64,000 nucleotides of DNA from Daedaleopsis sinensis. Lineage: Eukaryota; Basidiomycota; Agaricomycetes; Polyporales; Polyporaceae. Made by a program: the position numbers and the translations under genes. Under the pieces are notes generated by a model that saw only the letters and a list, made by a program, of their open reading frames with translations, ran no database searches and was not told the DNA's origin. The stretch is from positions 2,542,001 to 2,606,000 of the forward strand of contig CM066300.1 of assembly GCA_033807695.1 (NCBI GenBank), in the 5' to 3' direction. Shown here piece by piece: positions 10,691-23,200 of the stretch. How positions within the stretch are numbered: the stretch's first letter is position 1; every line of letters begins with the position of its first letter.

Positions 10691-11552
10691 ATGTTTCGCC
10701 GCCTTCGCATTCTCTCGCCCTTGTCTACCCGTGCTCATCCAACGTCTAAGACACTTGCTGCGTGGCATGCGCCTCGTCTTCCAAGTCAAGCTCATCGACT
10801 AAGCCCTTCGGTGTTTCGATATCACCACAATTCATCGAGTCAGCCAAAACTATGCCCAGCGTGCTCGTCGCCTCTGGCAACAGCTCTACCGGTCTGCACG
10901 AAATGCTCGTATATCGCGCCTATACCGGACTCTATGACATTTCATGAAATGCTTGGAGTATCGTATGAACCGAATCCATTCATTATCGATGTCGCCGCGC
11001 TCAAGAATCAGTTTCGAGCGGTCCAAGCTGTTGTGCATCCTGATCGCTGGGTCGCGAAGCCACCGGTACGGTTCTCGTTCGGGATGGCATATCGGTTACT
11101 AGCTGATGTGTTCTACAGGATCAGCGAGCTATTGCGGCGGCGATGTCATCTCGTGTCAACGAAGCGCTGCATCGACTTTCTAGTCCTTTAAGACGGGCAG
11201 AGTACATTCTTGCACAAGAAGGGTTGCCCGGAGAGGAAACATACAAGCTAGACGACATGGACCTGCTACTGGAGGTCATGGAAGCGAGAGAAGGACTAGC
11301 TAATGCTCAATCTGCGAACGAGGTTGAAGAAATCCGTGCAGAGAACGATGGTACGTGCGGCAGTCGCAGTGATACTTGCATGGTATTGATGTCGCACATG
11401 CAGTCAGGATTCGAGACACAATACAAGAAATCGAAGAGGTTGCTGGTGCGAAGGACTGGGAGAAGCTACGTGTAGCCGCGGTGAAATTGAAGTACCTACA
11501 AGGCATAGAAGCGGCGGCGGCTACATGGCCGGACGTTGTACATGATCATTAG
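10691..11552 (+). CDS. JAC1: Mitochondrial J-protein co-chaperone HscB/Jac1 (iron-sulfur cluster transfer)
   Basis: Three exons (10691-11065, 11119-11350, 11404-11552) give 251 residues in closed phase. The N-terminus is Arg/Ser-rich without acidic residues, as expected for mitochondrial import. Two CxxC pairs follow (CPAC at 55-58, CTKC at 69-72), then a J-domain with HPDRW at 116-120 and the C-terminal three-helix HSCB domain (RVNEALHRLSSPLRRAEYIL, LEVMEAREGLANAQ). Known role: delivers the scaffold protein Isu to the Hsp70 Ssq1/mtHsp70 and stimulates its ATPase, releasing Fe-S clusters in the matrix. Yeast Jac1 lacks the Cys pairs, which are a feature of animal-type HSCB, so this fungal gene keeps the zinc-binding N-terminus. 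It shares a very short promoter with the gene upstream. Confidence 0.9.
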
Positions 11553-12004
11553 AGGCTATATTAGCCAGCCAGAGAGTGAGCGGATGGACAGCGCGTTCGG
11601 TACTCAGTACCCACTCCGCAAGATGGTCGCACATATTCAATATTCCGAGTCAGATAGAGGCCGCTGCTGTTCGTTCTCGATGTCTTTTGATATGGACTGC
11701 GAGTTTGAGGTCGAGTAGGAGTTTGTCGTCATCGACGTCAGACGCCGGAGTTACCTACGACAAGCACGAGCGCCAAAGTCCAGAACTGAGCGGGCCCTTG
11801 CACGATTGCGCTTGACTGGAATCCACCATCTCGCCTGCTTTCCTCTTCCTCTCCTACTTAGTTTCATCCCGCATATAAGAACTCCCTTATACGTGGTCTG
11901 AACACAGAAGGAGGGCTTCCAGGTTTGTGCAGCCTTCTGGAAATGTCGCATGTCATTGACAATTCACTCTCGTAGCAGATTCCGTCTATCCTGTTCGTAT
12001 CCTT
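11553..12004. other. Intergenic upstream of the helicase gene
   Basis: This stretch of 452 bp lies between the HscB stop and the helicase start, both on the plus strand. It should contain the HscB terminator and the helicase promoter. No open frame with intron logic, no repeat and no clear TATA element were found. Confidence 0.4.
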
Positions 12005-15000
12005 ATGCGCCCTGCGTTTGCACTCAGACTCAGGCGCAGTCTCTCTCTAATGCCCTTCACGCAACCTGCATCTTCTCTTGCACTCTCGTCTTCGGCTTCA
12101 TCTTCGCGCCAGTTCGCTCAACAGACACACTCTACGAAAGAGTCCTCCGCCTCGCCGAAGCGTACTTCCGACTCGCCATCCGCCGAAGAACCACCCGCCA
12201 AAATCTATAAGGTCGATACTTCGCGTAGAACGTCCGCCCCATCTTCAGCGATGCACTCCGACCGCTCCCACCCGCGCTCTGGTCGTGGCGCAGGTTCCTC
12301 CCTCCTCGCTAGAGCACACAAGAACAACGTATCAGGAAGCGGTAGAGGTAGCAAAAAGAAGCAGAGGGACAACCGCCCTCCGCCTCCCCCATCTCTTCCG
12401 GGTCCAGTTCATGACGAACAGTACATCAATAACACATACCGTACCAAGCCGCTCAAGAAGATCCATGAAACGAATCCCAAGTCGCCTTTGAATAACTATC
12501 TCATGGCTTCCGGTGGGCAGATGAACTTTGCTACTGTCCAAGGATTGGTTGAAGGTAGCGGCGAACAACAAATTTATCGGTGAGTAATCACGGTCGATGT
12601 GTCAGGAAGACTATTCCTATATCTCCACTTCAGTTCAACCATCACGGTCAAACATGACCTAGGCGAACTTACGGGGATCGGTGACCATGCCGTGCGTAAG
12701 GTCGCTGAAAACCTGGCAGCTTTGTCGGCGATGTACCAATTGGATGCTATCGGCGCGGTAGGTGCTCTCAACGCTTCTCGACGCGGTGTTAAACTTAATT
12801 ATGGCTTGAAGTTCGAGAAGAAGAAGGAGAAGGGAAAGGAGGAAGCTGGTCCCGTCCAGACCGCCTTATCCGATGGAACCGTGGTATCCTACGAACGGGC
12901 TCGTCATTTCATGGACTACTATTGCCGTCGCTTCCGTTTCGCGAAACCCGACATCGTATATGCGCAGCCTACCCGTGGACCATGGCAAGCCGACATGATC
13001 GTAGACGACCGCCGCATTGGCTTCGGTAAGGGTCCTAACAAAAAGGAGGCGATGGCGAGGTGCTATACCGACGTTGTGGAGTATCTGGAGAAATGCGACC
13101 CGTCTATCTGGAAGGATTTCGTTCGCGACGAGAAGACAGGCAAGGACCTTGGCATGGCTCCCACCGTCCTCTTTCAGGCAGATGATGTCCTTGAGGATAG
13201 GATCCAAAACCTCAAGGGGGACATCAAGCGCAGCGAATTGTATCGCAACAGACCCACGATACGTTCCACAGCAGACCAGGATGCTCAACAAAACCACAAT
13301 GGCTCTGCCTATCGACGCCTTCCCCCGTCTGCCTCGTTCCTCGCTGAAAAGTCCGAACGCCTTCGTACTCGCCGACAGGAGTATCTTGCCAACCCCGAGC
13401 TCGCATCTATCCGAGATACTCGTGCCTCTCTCCCCGTCTTCACCAAGTCCGCAGAACTGATGGAGCACATCGATAAGAATGATGTTACTATCTGCATGGC
13501 AGCCACGGGTTCGGGAAAGACAACACAAATTCCACAGCTCCTTCTAGATGATTGGATTGACCGTGGTGAGGGAGCGAAGTGCAACATCATCTGTACCCAG
13601 CCTCGACGTATCGCTGCGATCAGTGTGGCTGAACGTGTATCCAAGGAGCGAGGAGAGGCGTGCGGGCGAGGGACCGTTGGCTACCAGGTCCGGTTCGAGT
13701 CAAAGCTTCCCGAGAACAACGGTTCAATCACCTACTGCACCACTGGCGTCTTCTTGCGAAAGATGCAGACAGCCTTGATGGAGACGTCTTCCCGAAGGAC
13801 CATGGACGACGTCACTCATATCATTGTCGACGAAGTCCATGAGCGCGACGTCGATATCGACCTCATGCTCGTGGTCTTGAAGCGACTGCTCGCTGAACGT
13901 CGTGCTCAGAAGAAGCCAATCAAGATCGTGCTGATGAGTGCGACCATCGACGCCACGCTATTCAGGAAGTACTTCCCAGACGAGCAGCACCAACCAGCAG
14001 GCGTCGTCGAGATACCAGGTCGGGCATACCCTGTTCAGAAGAACTTCTTGGACGACTTCGTGCCACAGATGTCTTCCGATCCCAAGACATCGTGGGTCTT
14101 CAGGGAGGAGTCAGTACGCAAATACTTGACACAGGAGCTCGGACCCGATGCTCATGGTCTCCCCCCTTCGTTGCCCTCTTCGCGCGCCCCCACTCCTGTT
14201 CTGAAAGATCATTCTCGCGACACCGATGATCTCGAACTTCCCATCCCTCTCATCGCACTCACGATCGCTCATGTCTTGAGAAAATCGGAAGATGGCCACG
14301 TACTCGTCTTCTTACCTGGTTGGGATGACATCTCTGCCATCCGGAGATGCCTCACCGAATCAGACAGGTCACGATCATTTGGGTTCAACTTCACCGATCC
14401 CAGCAAATTTAGCATCCATCTCCTCCACTCCACCATCCCTGTCGCCGAGCAGCAGGCCATCTTTGAGCCTCCTCCTGCTGGCGTCCGCCGTATCATCCTT
14501 TCCACCAACATTGCCGAGACTTCCGTAACAATTCCCGATGTTGTGTACGTGGTTGACACTGCTCGCATCAAGGAGCAGCGCTACGATCCGTCTCGCCACA
14601 TCTCAAACTTGGTCTCCGCATGGGTCGGTACCTCGAACTTGAACCAGCGTGCAGGACGTGCGGGTCGTCACCGTCCTGGAGAGTACTTCGGTATTCTCAG
14701 CCGGAAGCACTCTGAGCAGCTGCATTCTCACCAGACCGTCGAGATGAAGCGCGTCGACCTCGAAAACGTTGTCATGCACGTCAAGGCACTCAACTTCCCT
14801 AACATGACGATTGAGGAAGTGCTTGCCGAGACTATTGAACCGCCAGCGCCAGAACGCATCGAGGCTGCCATCCAGTCGTTGCATATGGTCGGCGCGCTCG
14901 ATTCTAACAACAACCTCACATCACTCGGAAGCGTACTCCTGCAGCTGCCTGTTGACCCTCGTCTCGGCAGATTGGTCCTCTTCGGCTCTTTCTTCCGCTG

Positions 15001-16255
15001 CTTGGATGCGGCACTCACTCTCGCAGCCATCATGGGGTCTCGTGAACCATTCGTTGCGCCGATGCACATCAAGGCTGAAGCTCAGGCGCGGAAGAACTCG
15101 TGGACCCCAGAAGAGTTCCGCTCAGACATCCTCGCTGCGCTACGCGCGTACCGCGAGTGGTGGCCGTTACAAAGCCAGGGTCACTTCGTATCTGCGAACC
15201 GATTTTGCCAAGACAACTTCTTGTCAAAACCAACGTTGCTGAACATCGCGAAGGTGAAGGATCACTTGCTCAAGTCGCTGTATGACGTCGGTGTTGTCGA
15301 CGTCTCTGGTGGAGGGAAGGTGCCGTATGTTCCTCCTGGCGCGAGGTCGAGGGATATCCCGCCTATTCCGCACCAACTTAACGAAAATGGCGACTCTCTG
15401 CCTCTTCTGGCCGCTCTCATCGCCATCGCATGTCAACCCAAGTTCGCTATCAGAACAAATGAAAGAGCCTACAGAACTGCCGTTGATAAGGTGAGCCACT
15501 CGTTCGCTCTCGTCTAAAGCAGTACCTAACCCAATTTTCTCCAGATCGTCATAGTCCATCCTTCGAGCGTGAATCATCGCAAGCGCGAGATACGTCAGGA
15601 CCCGGACCATCCTCACATCGAGAAGCAGATCGTCGCATACGCTGAAAAGCGGCAAAACATCTCTACGGGCCACAATGCGGAGAAGTACCTTGTGGCCACC
15701 ACCCGTCTGGATCCCCTAACATACATTCTCTTTGGCGCCTACCGCATATCTGTCACTCATCGCGGTTTGGAGTGCGATGAATGGCTGCCGATTGTCGGTC
15801 GCCCGGACGTGTTGGATGACTTGGAGCGGCTGAAGGTCATGATGGAGGACTGTATGCTGCGAGTATTCCAGGGCATCATCGCCAACCGCCAGCGCAAGGC
15901 GCAGATGAACAGGAAGCCCCTTACGTATGACGGAGGCCGGGAAGACGAGTCGGGCGATGAGGAGGAGGACGATCTGTCGAATGTACCGCTGTCAGACCAA
16001 GAAGTCAAGGATCTCGACCTCATGACCATGGACCTCGTCCGTATCCTCAACCACTACAGCACCTACCGGACCGCGATGCAATCCCAGACAAACTCGCGAC
16101 CAGGCACGCCTATGGACTCCCCCTCCCTCGCTTCCGTACGCCTTCCCCACTTCCCCCCGTACAGCGGCTCGCGTTCCGGCTACTCTACCCCGTACAACAT
16201 TGCATCTGCATTCTCGTCGAGACCAAGCACGCCGAGTCGGTTGTCGCGGCAGTAG
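12005..16255 (+). CDS. DEVH-box RNA helicase (DEAH/RHA family) with dsRNA-binding domains, DHX30-like, possibly mitochondrial
   Basis: Three exons (12005-12579, 12634-15490, 15545-16255) give 1380 residues. The first 50 residues are rich in Arg/Ser/Leu with no acidic residue, like a mitochondrial leader. A dsRNA-binding-like region spans the first intron (SPLNNYLMASGG to LAALSAMYQL), and a second lies at about residues 285-355 (GFGKGPNKKEAMARCYTDVV). Helicase motifs follow in order: AATGSGKTTQIPQ (about 481), TQPRRIAA, DEVHERD (about 590), SAT, TNIAETSVTIPD, QRAGRAGR (about 862). The ratchet/winged-helix region comes next, then a C-terminal OB fold (from about 1144) and a Ser/Pro-rich tail. 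The DEVH box, paired dsRBDs and leader recall animal DHX30, which works in mitochondrial ribosome assembly; nuclear or cytosolic RHA proteins are the alternative. An ATG at 12050 would drop part of the leader. Confidence 0.85.
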
Positions 16256-16665
16256 ATGGTTGGGTTTCTGTGACCCCCTTCGCTAGATAATCACTTTTGT
16301 TCTGCCGCTGTAGCAAGATACTCTACTACTCTAAAGATACTCTACTCCTCTATGCGCCCTGCGTGTTTGTAATGGGATAACCAAGGTTTTCCTCACTGTC
16401 AGTGTCAGTGGGAATGCACGTGACTAATAGTAGTCAATCCCGGACTGTCAGGGACTGTCTGTAAGTACGCGTCTCATCCGAGTCCTCTAGCTAGTTTACT
16501 CTGTCTGCTGTTCTCCTCTGCTCATGAGCTGACCCGGTCTCATTGCTCTGTCTCACTGGCGTTTCTATCATCCGACGAACGTGCTGCTCTGCTTCGCTGT
16601 ACAAACTTGCTTTTCGTCCAAATTCACGACTCTCGTCAAGTTACCCTACATAACATTATACCACC
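16256..16665. other. Intergenic upstream of AP-2 alpha
   Basis: This stretch of 410 bp lies between the helicase stop and the AP-2 alpha start codon (good context ACCACCATGG). It contains short direct repeats of GTCAG (TGTCAGTGTCAGTGG near 16398; GGACTGTCAGGGACTGTCTG near 16442). No gene is seen; it probably holds the helicase 3' UTR and the AP-2 alpha promoter. Confidence 0.4.
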
Positions 16666-19600
16666 ATGGCGACAAATATGCGAGGCCTGACGCAGGTGCG
16701 TTCGTCTGGAGCATTGTAGGATGACGCAAGGCCTGAAATCAAGCCCAGTTCATCGCAGACATCCGCGGTGCACGCGTCAGGGAGTTGGAGGAGAAGAGGA
16801 TCAATAAGGAGATGGCCAATATTCGGAAGCGGTTCAAAGGTACGTGACCTACATCCTCAGGTCGGCGTCATTTTGAATGGCAACAGACGGCAACCTTGAT
16901 GGCTACCAGAAGAAGAAGTGAGCAAGGAGGCTGCAATGTGCAGTAACGCCCCAGGGTGTACTTACCCTCACGTACTAGATATGTTGCCAAGGTTATCTTC
17001 ACCTATATCCTGGGATACAAGGTCGACGTCGGCCACATGGAGGCGGTGAACCTCATATCCAGCTCGAAGTATAGCGAGAAGCAGATTGTGAGTGTCTCCC
17101 GAGTCGGGCATACCGTACTCGACCGCTCATGAATGTACCTGCAGGGCTACCTTGCTGTAACACTGCTAATGCATGAGAACTCCGACTTCCTGCGGCTAGT
17201 CGTCAACTCTATCCGTAAGGACCTGAATGACAACAATGAGATTCACAACTGTCTTGCACTGCACGCTATCGCGAATGTTGGAGGTCAGGAGATGGCGGAA
17301 GCACTCGCGGAGGATGTCCACCGGCTATTGATTTCCCCGTGAGTGAACCTCTCGAGACTTACCTATACATTTACTTAAGTGCTCTTGCCAGTACATCTGG
17401 AAACTTCGTGCGCAAGAAGGCTGCGCTCACCCTGTTGCGATTATATCGGAAACATCCCGACGTCATCCCTGCGAAGGAGTGGGCACTACGTATAGTGTCA
17501 ATCATGGATGACCCAGACCTCGTGGGTACATTTGTAACGTTCAAATGGCGCTGTTTAACACGATTACAGGGTGTAGTACTCAGTGTCACTAGTTTGATTA
17601 TGGCCCTCGCACAAGATCACTTGGAAGCCTTCACTGTCTGTTACCAGAAAGCAGTGGATAGGCTGAATCGTGTGAGTGATCCTTTATTTGTAGTACCGTA
17701 CAAAGCATGTGTTGATTCGCGTCGTCCCCAGCTCGTGGTTGAGCACGAGTTCGCCGCGACATATGCGTATTACAAGGTGCCAATTCCTTGGCTTCAGGTC
17801 AAGCTTCTTCGGCTATTGCAGTATTATCCACCATCAGGTGCGTTTGGCGGGAGTGCTAGACATGTGAACGCGACTCACTTCTCGCCACACAGAGGATCCT
17901 ACACTACAAGCAATGCTACAAGAAGTGCTCCAGACCATCATGAACAACTGCCATGAGCCTTCACGAAATGTGCAGCACAACAATGCTCAGCACGCTGTTC
18001 TCTTCGAGGCCATCAGTCTCGCGATCCACATCGATACAAACTCGCCTCTCGTCAATACGGCCGCCGTGCTTCTCGCTCGTTTCATTAGTTCGAAGGAGAC
18101 GAACGTTCGGTACCTTGGTCTGGACACCATGGCACACCTCGCTGCGCGCACCGATAATCTGGAGGCGATTAAGAAGCACCAGGGAACCATCATCCTATCT
18201 CTCCGTGACAAGGATATCTCCGTTCGAAGGAGAGCTCTCGACTTGCTCTACAGCATGTGTGACACAGATAACTCAGAGCTAGTAGTTGGTGAGCTCTTGC
18301 GGTACCTGAAGGTCGCGGACTACGGGCTTCGAGAGGAGATGGTGCTGAAGATTGCTATCTTGACGGAAAAGTACGCGAACACGTACAAGTGGTACGTCGA
18401 CACGATACTGGAGCTGCTGAGTGCGGCCGGAGATCACGTGGGCGAGGAGGTTTGGTATCGTGTGGTCCAAATCGTCACCAACACGGAGGACCTCCAGGCT
18501 TATGCTGCAAAGGTCGTATTTGAATACTTGAAATCGCCATCATCTCATGAGAGCTTGGTAAAAGTTGGCGGTGAGTCATCTAGGACGCAATGATATTGTA
18601 GTTTACTTACCTGCTTCCAGGTTACATCCTCGGAGAATATGGACACCTGATTGCGAATGAAGCTGGATACAGTCCCATCGAACAGTTCCAGGTCCTACAC
18701 GCGAAATCACAGTTCTGCATGGCTCCCACTCGCGCTCTGCTCCTATCAACCTACATCAAGTGGGTTAACGTCTTCCCCGAAATCAAGGTCCAGCTCGTGA
18801 ATGTTTTTGAACGCTATCGTCACGTCTTAGACGTAGACCTGCAGCAACGAGCTTGCGAGTTCTACGCGCTTGCACTGCGGCCGGAGGATGACGAGATGTT
18901 GCAGAACGTCTGCGAGGAGATCCCACCATTCCCACCACGAGAGAGCGCCTTGCTGAACCGTCTCAACAAGAAGCATGGTGATACCGAGGACAAACGAACG
19001 TGGACTATCGGTGGCAAGGAGGCCAACCTGGAACGCGCGGCCTCGAAGTTGACGCGACAACCTCCTACGAAAGTGGACACAAACGGTACATCGGCCTCCG
19101 GCGACATCTCTGCCGATATCGCCAACTCTCTCCTTGGGCTCGACATCACTTCCTCCCCCACTACCACACCCGCCGACCCCTTGGCCGCGCTTGCGGCTAA
19201 AGGAGTCCCCCGACTCACCGCCGGACCGAATGTCGACCGCTGGTTTGACAAGCTGCTGTATTCGGCCGAGGGCGTACTGTACGAGGACGTGCAAGTCCAG
19301 ATCGGCGTCAAGTCCCGCTACCAGGGCCCTCTCGGCCAGGTCGCGATCTATGTCGGAAACAAAATGTCCGCACCGCTCACCTCGTTCACGACCACCCTCC
19401 ACAACGACGAGTCCGAGGCGCTCACCGCCTCGTTCGTGAAGATCGCTCCCAGCACGCTCGCGCCGCGCACCCAGATCCAGCAGATCGTGCAGGTGGAGTG
19501 CAAGAAGGTCTTCAAGACTCCCCCCATCCTCGTCGTCTCCTTCCTCGCGGGCGCGCACCAGACGATCGCCGTCCGCCTGCCAATCGTCGTCACGAAGTTC

Positions 19601-20063
19601 CTCGAGGGCGTCAAGCTCGGCGCGACGGACTTCTTCGAGCGGTGGAAGCTCATCGGCGGGCCGCCGCGCGAGTCCCAGAGCATCTTCCCCATCGCGCTCG
19701 ACGCGTCTGGCCACATCGACATCAGCAAGCAGCGGCAGGTCGTGTCTGGGCACGGGTTCCAGGTCCTGGACGGCGTCGACCCGAACCCGAGCAACGTCGT
19801 CGGCGCGGCGATCCTGCACACCGGCGTGGACGGCAAGGTCGGGTGCTTGCTGCGTCTGGAGCCGAACAGGGAAGCCAAGGTGAGCACAGGATGTCTGGGG
19901 CGCAGGTCCGGGTCTCAGACGATGACTGATCTGTTGCGTCCCGCAGCTCTCCCGGATCACGATACGCAGCACGTCAGAGGACGTCGCGGTCGAGGCGCAA
20001 AAGCTCGTGCAGAAGCCACTGACAGCGGAGGCCGCTGGGCTGGGCGAGAAGCGCACGACGTGA
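16666..20063 (+). CDS. AP-2 clathrin adaptor complex subunit alpha
   Basis: Eleven exons (16666-16695, 16749-16839, 16887-16917, 16979-17087, 17145-17338, 17392-17521, 17570-17671, 17732-17837, 17893-18570, 18621-19879, 19947-20063) close in phase to 948 residues, the usual size. The start [31 protein letters not shown] and [19 protein letters not shown] is the signature N-terminus of alpha-adaptin. The HEAT-like trunk runs to about residue 600, then a Ser/Thr/Pro hinge, then the two-part ear domain ([40 protein letters not shown]). The protein links cargo, PIP2 and clathrin at the plasma membrane during endocytosis. The 5' end is split into small exons (30, 91, 31 nt) and the ear is one large exon. 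It converges on the RasGAP gene, with 177 bp between stops. Confidence 0.93.
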
Positions 20064-20240
20064 GCGCGAGCGTTTCTGGGATGTTCTACAGCATGGACAT
20101 GATCTACCGGATGTATGTATACGAGGTACAGAACACAGACGATTAATGCAATACATAATACGCTCGCGAGCGGCAGCGCGCAGCTCGGGGCGACAGCAGT
20201 CCGTAACAAGAATGAATACAACAGGCAGCGGCGGCGGCGA

Positions 20241-23200
20241 CTATCGGCGCGTGAGGATCGAACGAAAAATGTTCCTCCGTCTCTTCCCTGCCTCGTCCGA
20301 GGGGTCCGCCCCGCCGTCCGACATCGGGGATAACAGGGGGTCCGGCATGGGCTTCCGCCCCAGCGGGGAGTCGGTCGAGGACGAGCGCGGATGGTGAACG
20401 AGAGGCGGCCGCTTATTGCGCATACGCTCTTCGAAGACCTCCACGGCTGAAGGCGGCGTTGGCAGCGGTGAGGGCAAAGGAGGGCGTGGGTGTGTAGGCG
20501 ACCGCGGCTCGACGACGTTGGAGCTCATCGACCGCCGCGAGGCACGGTCCCCCGACTCTTCCGAGCTCGACGGCGCGGTCGAAGGCCGGCTGGCCTTCCG
20601 TGTGCGATACCGCTTTGTGGGCGACGGCAGCGACATGGAGATCTTGCGCTCGCGCAACGGGAGCCTCCAAGACGTCGGGGATGTGGGCACGGGGATGGGA
20701 CTGGTAGGGAGTGGAGGGACGGGCATGTGGATGACAGGCTCGGAATGCTGCCGCCGGGGCTTCGCTGCGAGCTTGCTGACGCGGAAGAGGGCTTGCTCCT
20801 CGACCTCCAAGCAACGCGCGCAGAAGTCGGCGAAGTACTTGTCGTCGGGGTCCGTCTGCCCCCTGGGTTGAAAGTTCTGCGTACGCGAATATCGAACGAC
20901 AACGGAGGTGATCACGGCGAGGTGACGAGGTATATCGAGCAGATGGGGTAGTAATGGAATGGCCTCGCGGTGAAGGACTGGGGCCGTAGCACTTCGATGC
21001 CGCAGAGCATTCATGATTCGCAAACGTTCATGTTTATCCGAGGATATTGGAGTCAGTGGAGCCTTCGCTCTGCTTCCAGTTCCAGGTTCCGGCGTAGAGA
21101 CGACGATGATGTAGTCGATCATAGCCTGCAGACTGTTCGTGAGGAAGTCTTTGACCCCTCGCATGAATTCCTCTTTCTGCACGGTCTGCTCCAGGCCGTG
21201 TGAGAGGATATCTGACAATAGGGAAAACCGTGTGCTTACTGGATTGAGATTGGCTAGACTCTGGATAACCTTCGCAATCAAAGTGAGACTGCGCTGAACA
21301 GCGATATCGGGAAGGCCTGTATGCGGGATGATGTGAGCTGCGCCGACAACGACAGCGGAACAAGTGATACTCACCAGGTAGGAGACCGAACAGATGAGGG
21401 TGCAGGATCGCAGGGACGATGAAACGTAGGAAACAGAACGCGGACACGCTCTGCCATGGAAGTTCTCGATTGTGGTCGTCTCGGACGCTGTACTGGGTCT
21501 CCACCAAACGTCGGATATGCTCGAACAGTCTCCGAAGCTCGCTGCGGCAACGAGGTTAAATGGCAGCACAGCAACGTAAAACCTTCGAAACACTCACGTG
21601 GGACACTGTCTCCTGGCGTCGTATATGCGGTCCCAGAACTCTTGACACCACGTCACAAGCAGCTCCACGTTCTTCTCGACCGCTCTGCCGCCCTTACCAT
21701 TGCGCACCGGATCCACTTCGATCGCGACCTTCTCTGCGCACAGACGCCGTATCGTCGGCCCTACACTTGCTTCGAGGAAGGCCATCCCATACCACGACAT
21801 GTAGAGCTCCACCGTCTTGGTGAAGACCGTGTTTCCGCGACTAGATGCGATCGATGGTTAGAATACGGTTAGTATAAACAGTATCCGATAGACATGGCGT
21901 GCGCTACTTACAATAGCGTGTTGTGAGCTGAATGTATGCGCTCGTAATCAGCGATCATTGTAGTATATCTGCAGATGGTTATCACCTACAAGTGAGCGTC
22001 CCGTCGACCTCGCGAGTTGCGAGTTCCATGATATTGTCCAGCAGAATATTCTTGGCGATAGCGATAGACATAATGTTGTTGTTCACGTTCTTCATCTTCA
22101 ACCTAGTTTCCAGTTCACGCATCCAATCGAGATGATTGCGGGAATGCAGGGTCTATTAATCGAAATGCCACATGTCAGTGAATGTTCAGAGGCAACCACA
22201 AACAAACACACCTTCAGTAAGCGGGAGTAAACGGAATATGGCAGGATGATCTCTCTGCCGCAACATCAACACACCACCCTGCACGTCCGCATAGCACGTA
22301 GACTCACTCGTCAACTCTGATCTTCAGCCTCATCTCACCCGCCTGAGTGCTCGACGCCTGCCCACCGTGCAAGACGGGGAACCACCCCTCCACCGTGTCT
22401 CCCCGCCTGAAGTTGACAAGAACGATCCGCACGGTGCCAACGATGGACGGGCGCGAGAGCCGCTTCTCCCTCCAGACCACGATCTCCAGGTTCTCGAACG
22501 GGGGGAGGTCGGGCAGGACGAACCGCTCGTGCCAGTCGGGCGATCCGATGCCCTTCTTGACCGTCGTCCGACCGCACAAGATGGCGTTGACATATATCTC
22601 ACAGTAGACGTCCATGTCGATCGCATCTGTCTCGGCCTTGGCCTCCTGCTCGACCGTCATTGGCTCGTCCGAGAGAGGCCGGGTCACGCCGAGGTTGCGG
22701 CCCTGCAGACAGGTGAGGTCGACCTGCCGCCACATGCGGTACAGGCCGCCCTCCTCGGGCGAGAGCCAGCGGCCATAAACCTCGGGCATCGCGTACGAGC
22801 GCAGCAGGGCCAGCCAGGTGTTGGCGGTGTCCTCGTCTTCAAATTGGATGTAGAGCGGTTCGGTAGTCGGCGCAGCACCGCGCATCTGGCCGCTGAGTCA
22901 AGAGCACCACATTTTAGCACGGACGTGCGGGAGGGGCACGGGGGGTGGCAACGCGGCGACTCACGCGACGGAGAAGACGGCGAGGCAGTTCCGCCTCTCA
23001 AACAGGGAGCGGTGGGCGGGGCGGATGTCGGTATGGTTCAGCAGGTACATGTAGATAGATCGGTATAAGATAGTGTCCTGCGGGGCGGTGGTCAGCGCAT
23101 ACAGCGAGCGCGTCGGAGCGCGTGCGGCCACTCACGTCCACATAGATGTTGAGCAGACAGCCCTCCTCCTCCTCGACGAGCTTGCACCTCGCGGGGCGCC

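Noticed and set aside
18827..20221. 464-codon open frame antisense to AP-2 alpha
   Set aside because: It is the reverse complement of a clearly conserved coding exon; C/G-ending codons on one strand keep the opposite strand free of stops. It has no family resemblance.
21928..21991. 21-nt intron in the RasGAP between GTAGGT and CTGCAG
   Set aside because: Too short to be spliced, and the phase does not close. A normal-sized intron ending at CATTCAG with a 16-nt exon after it closes the frame.
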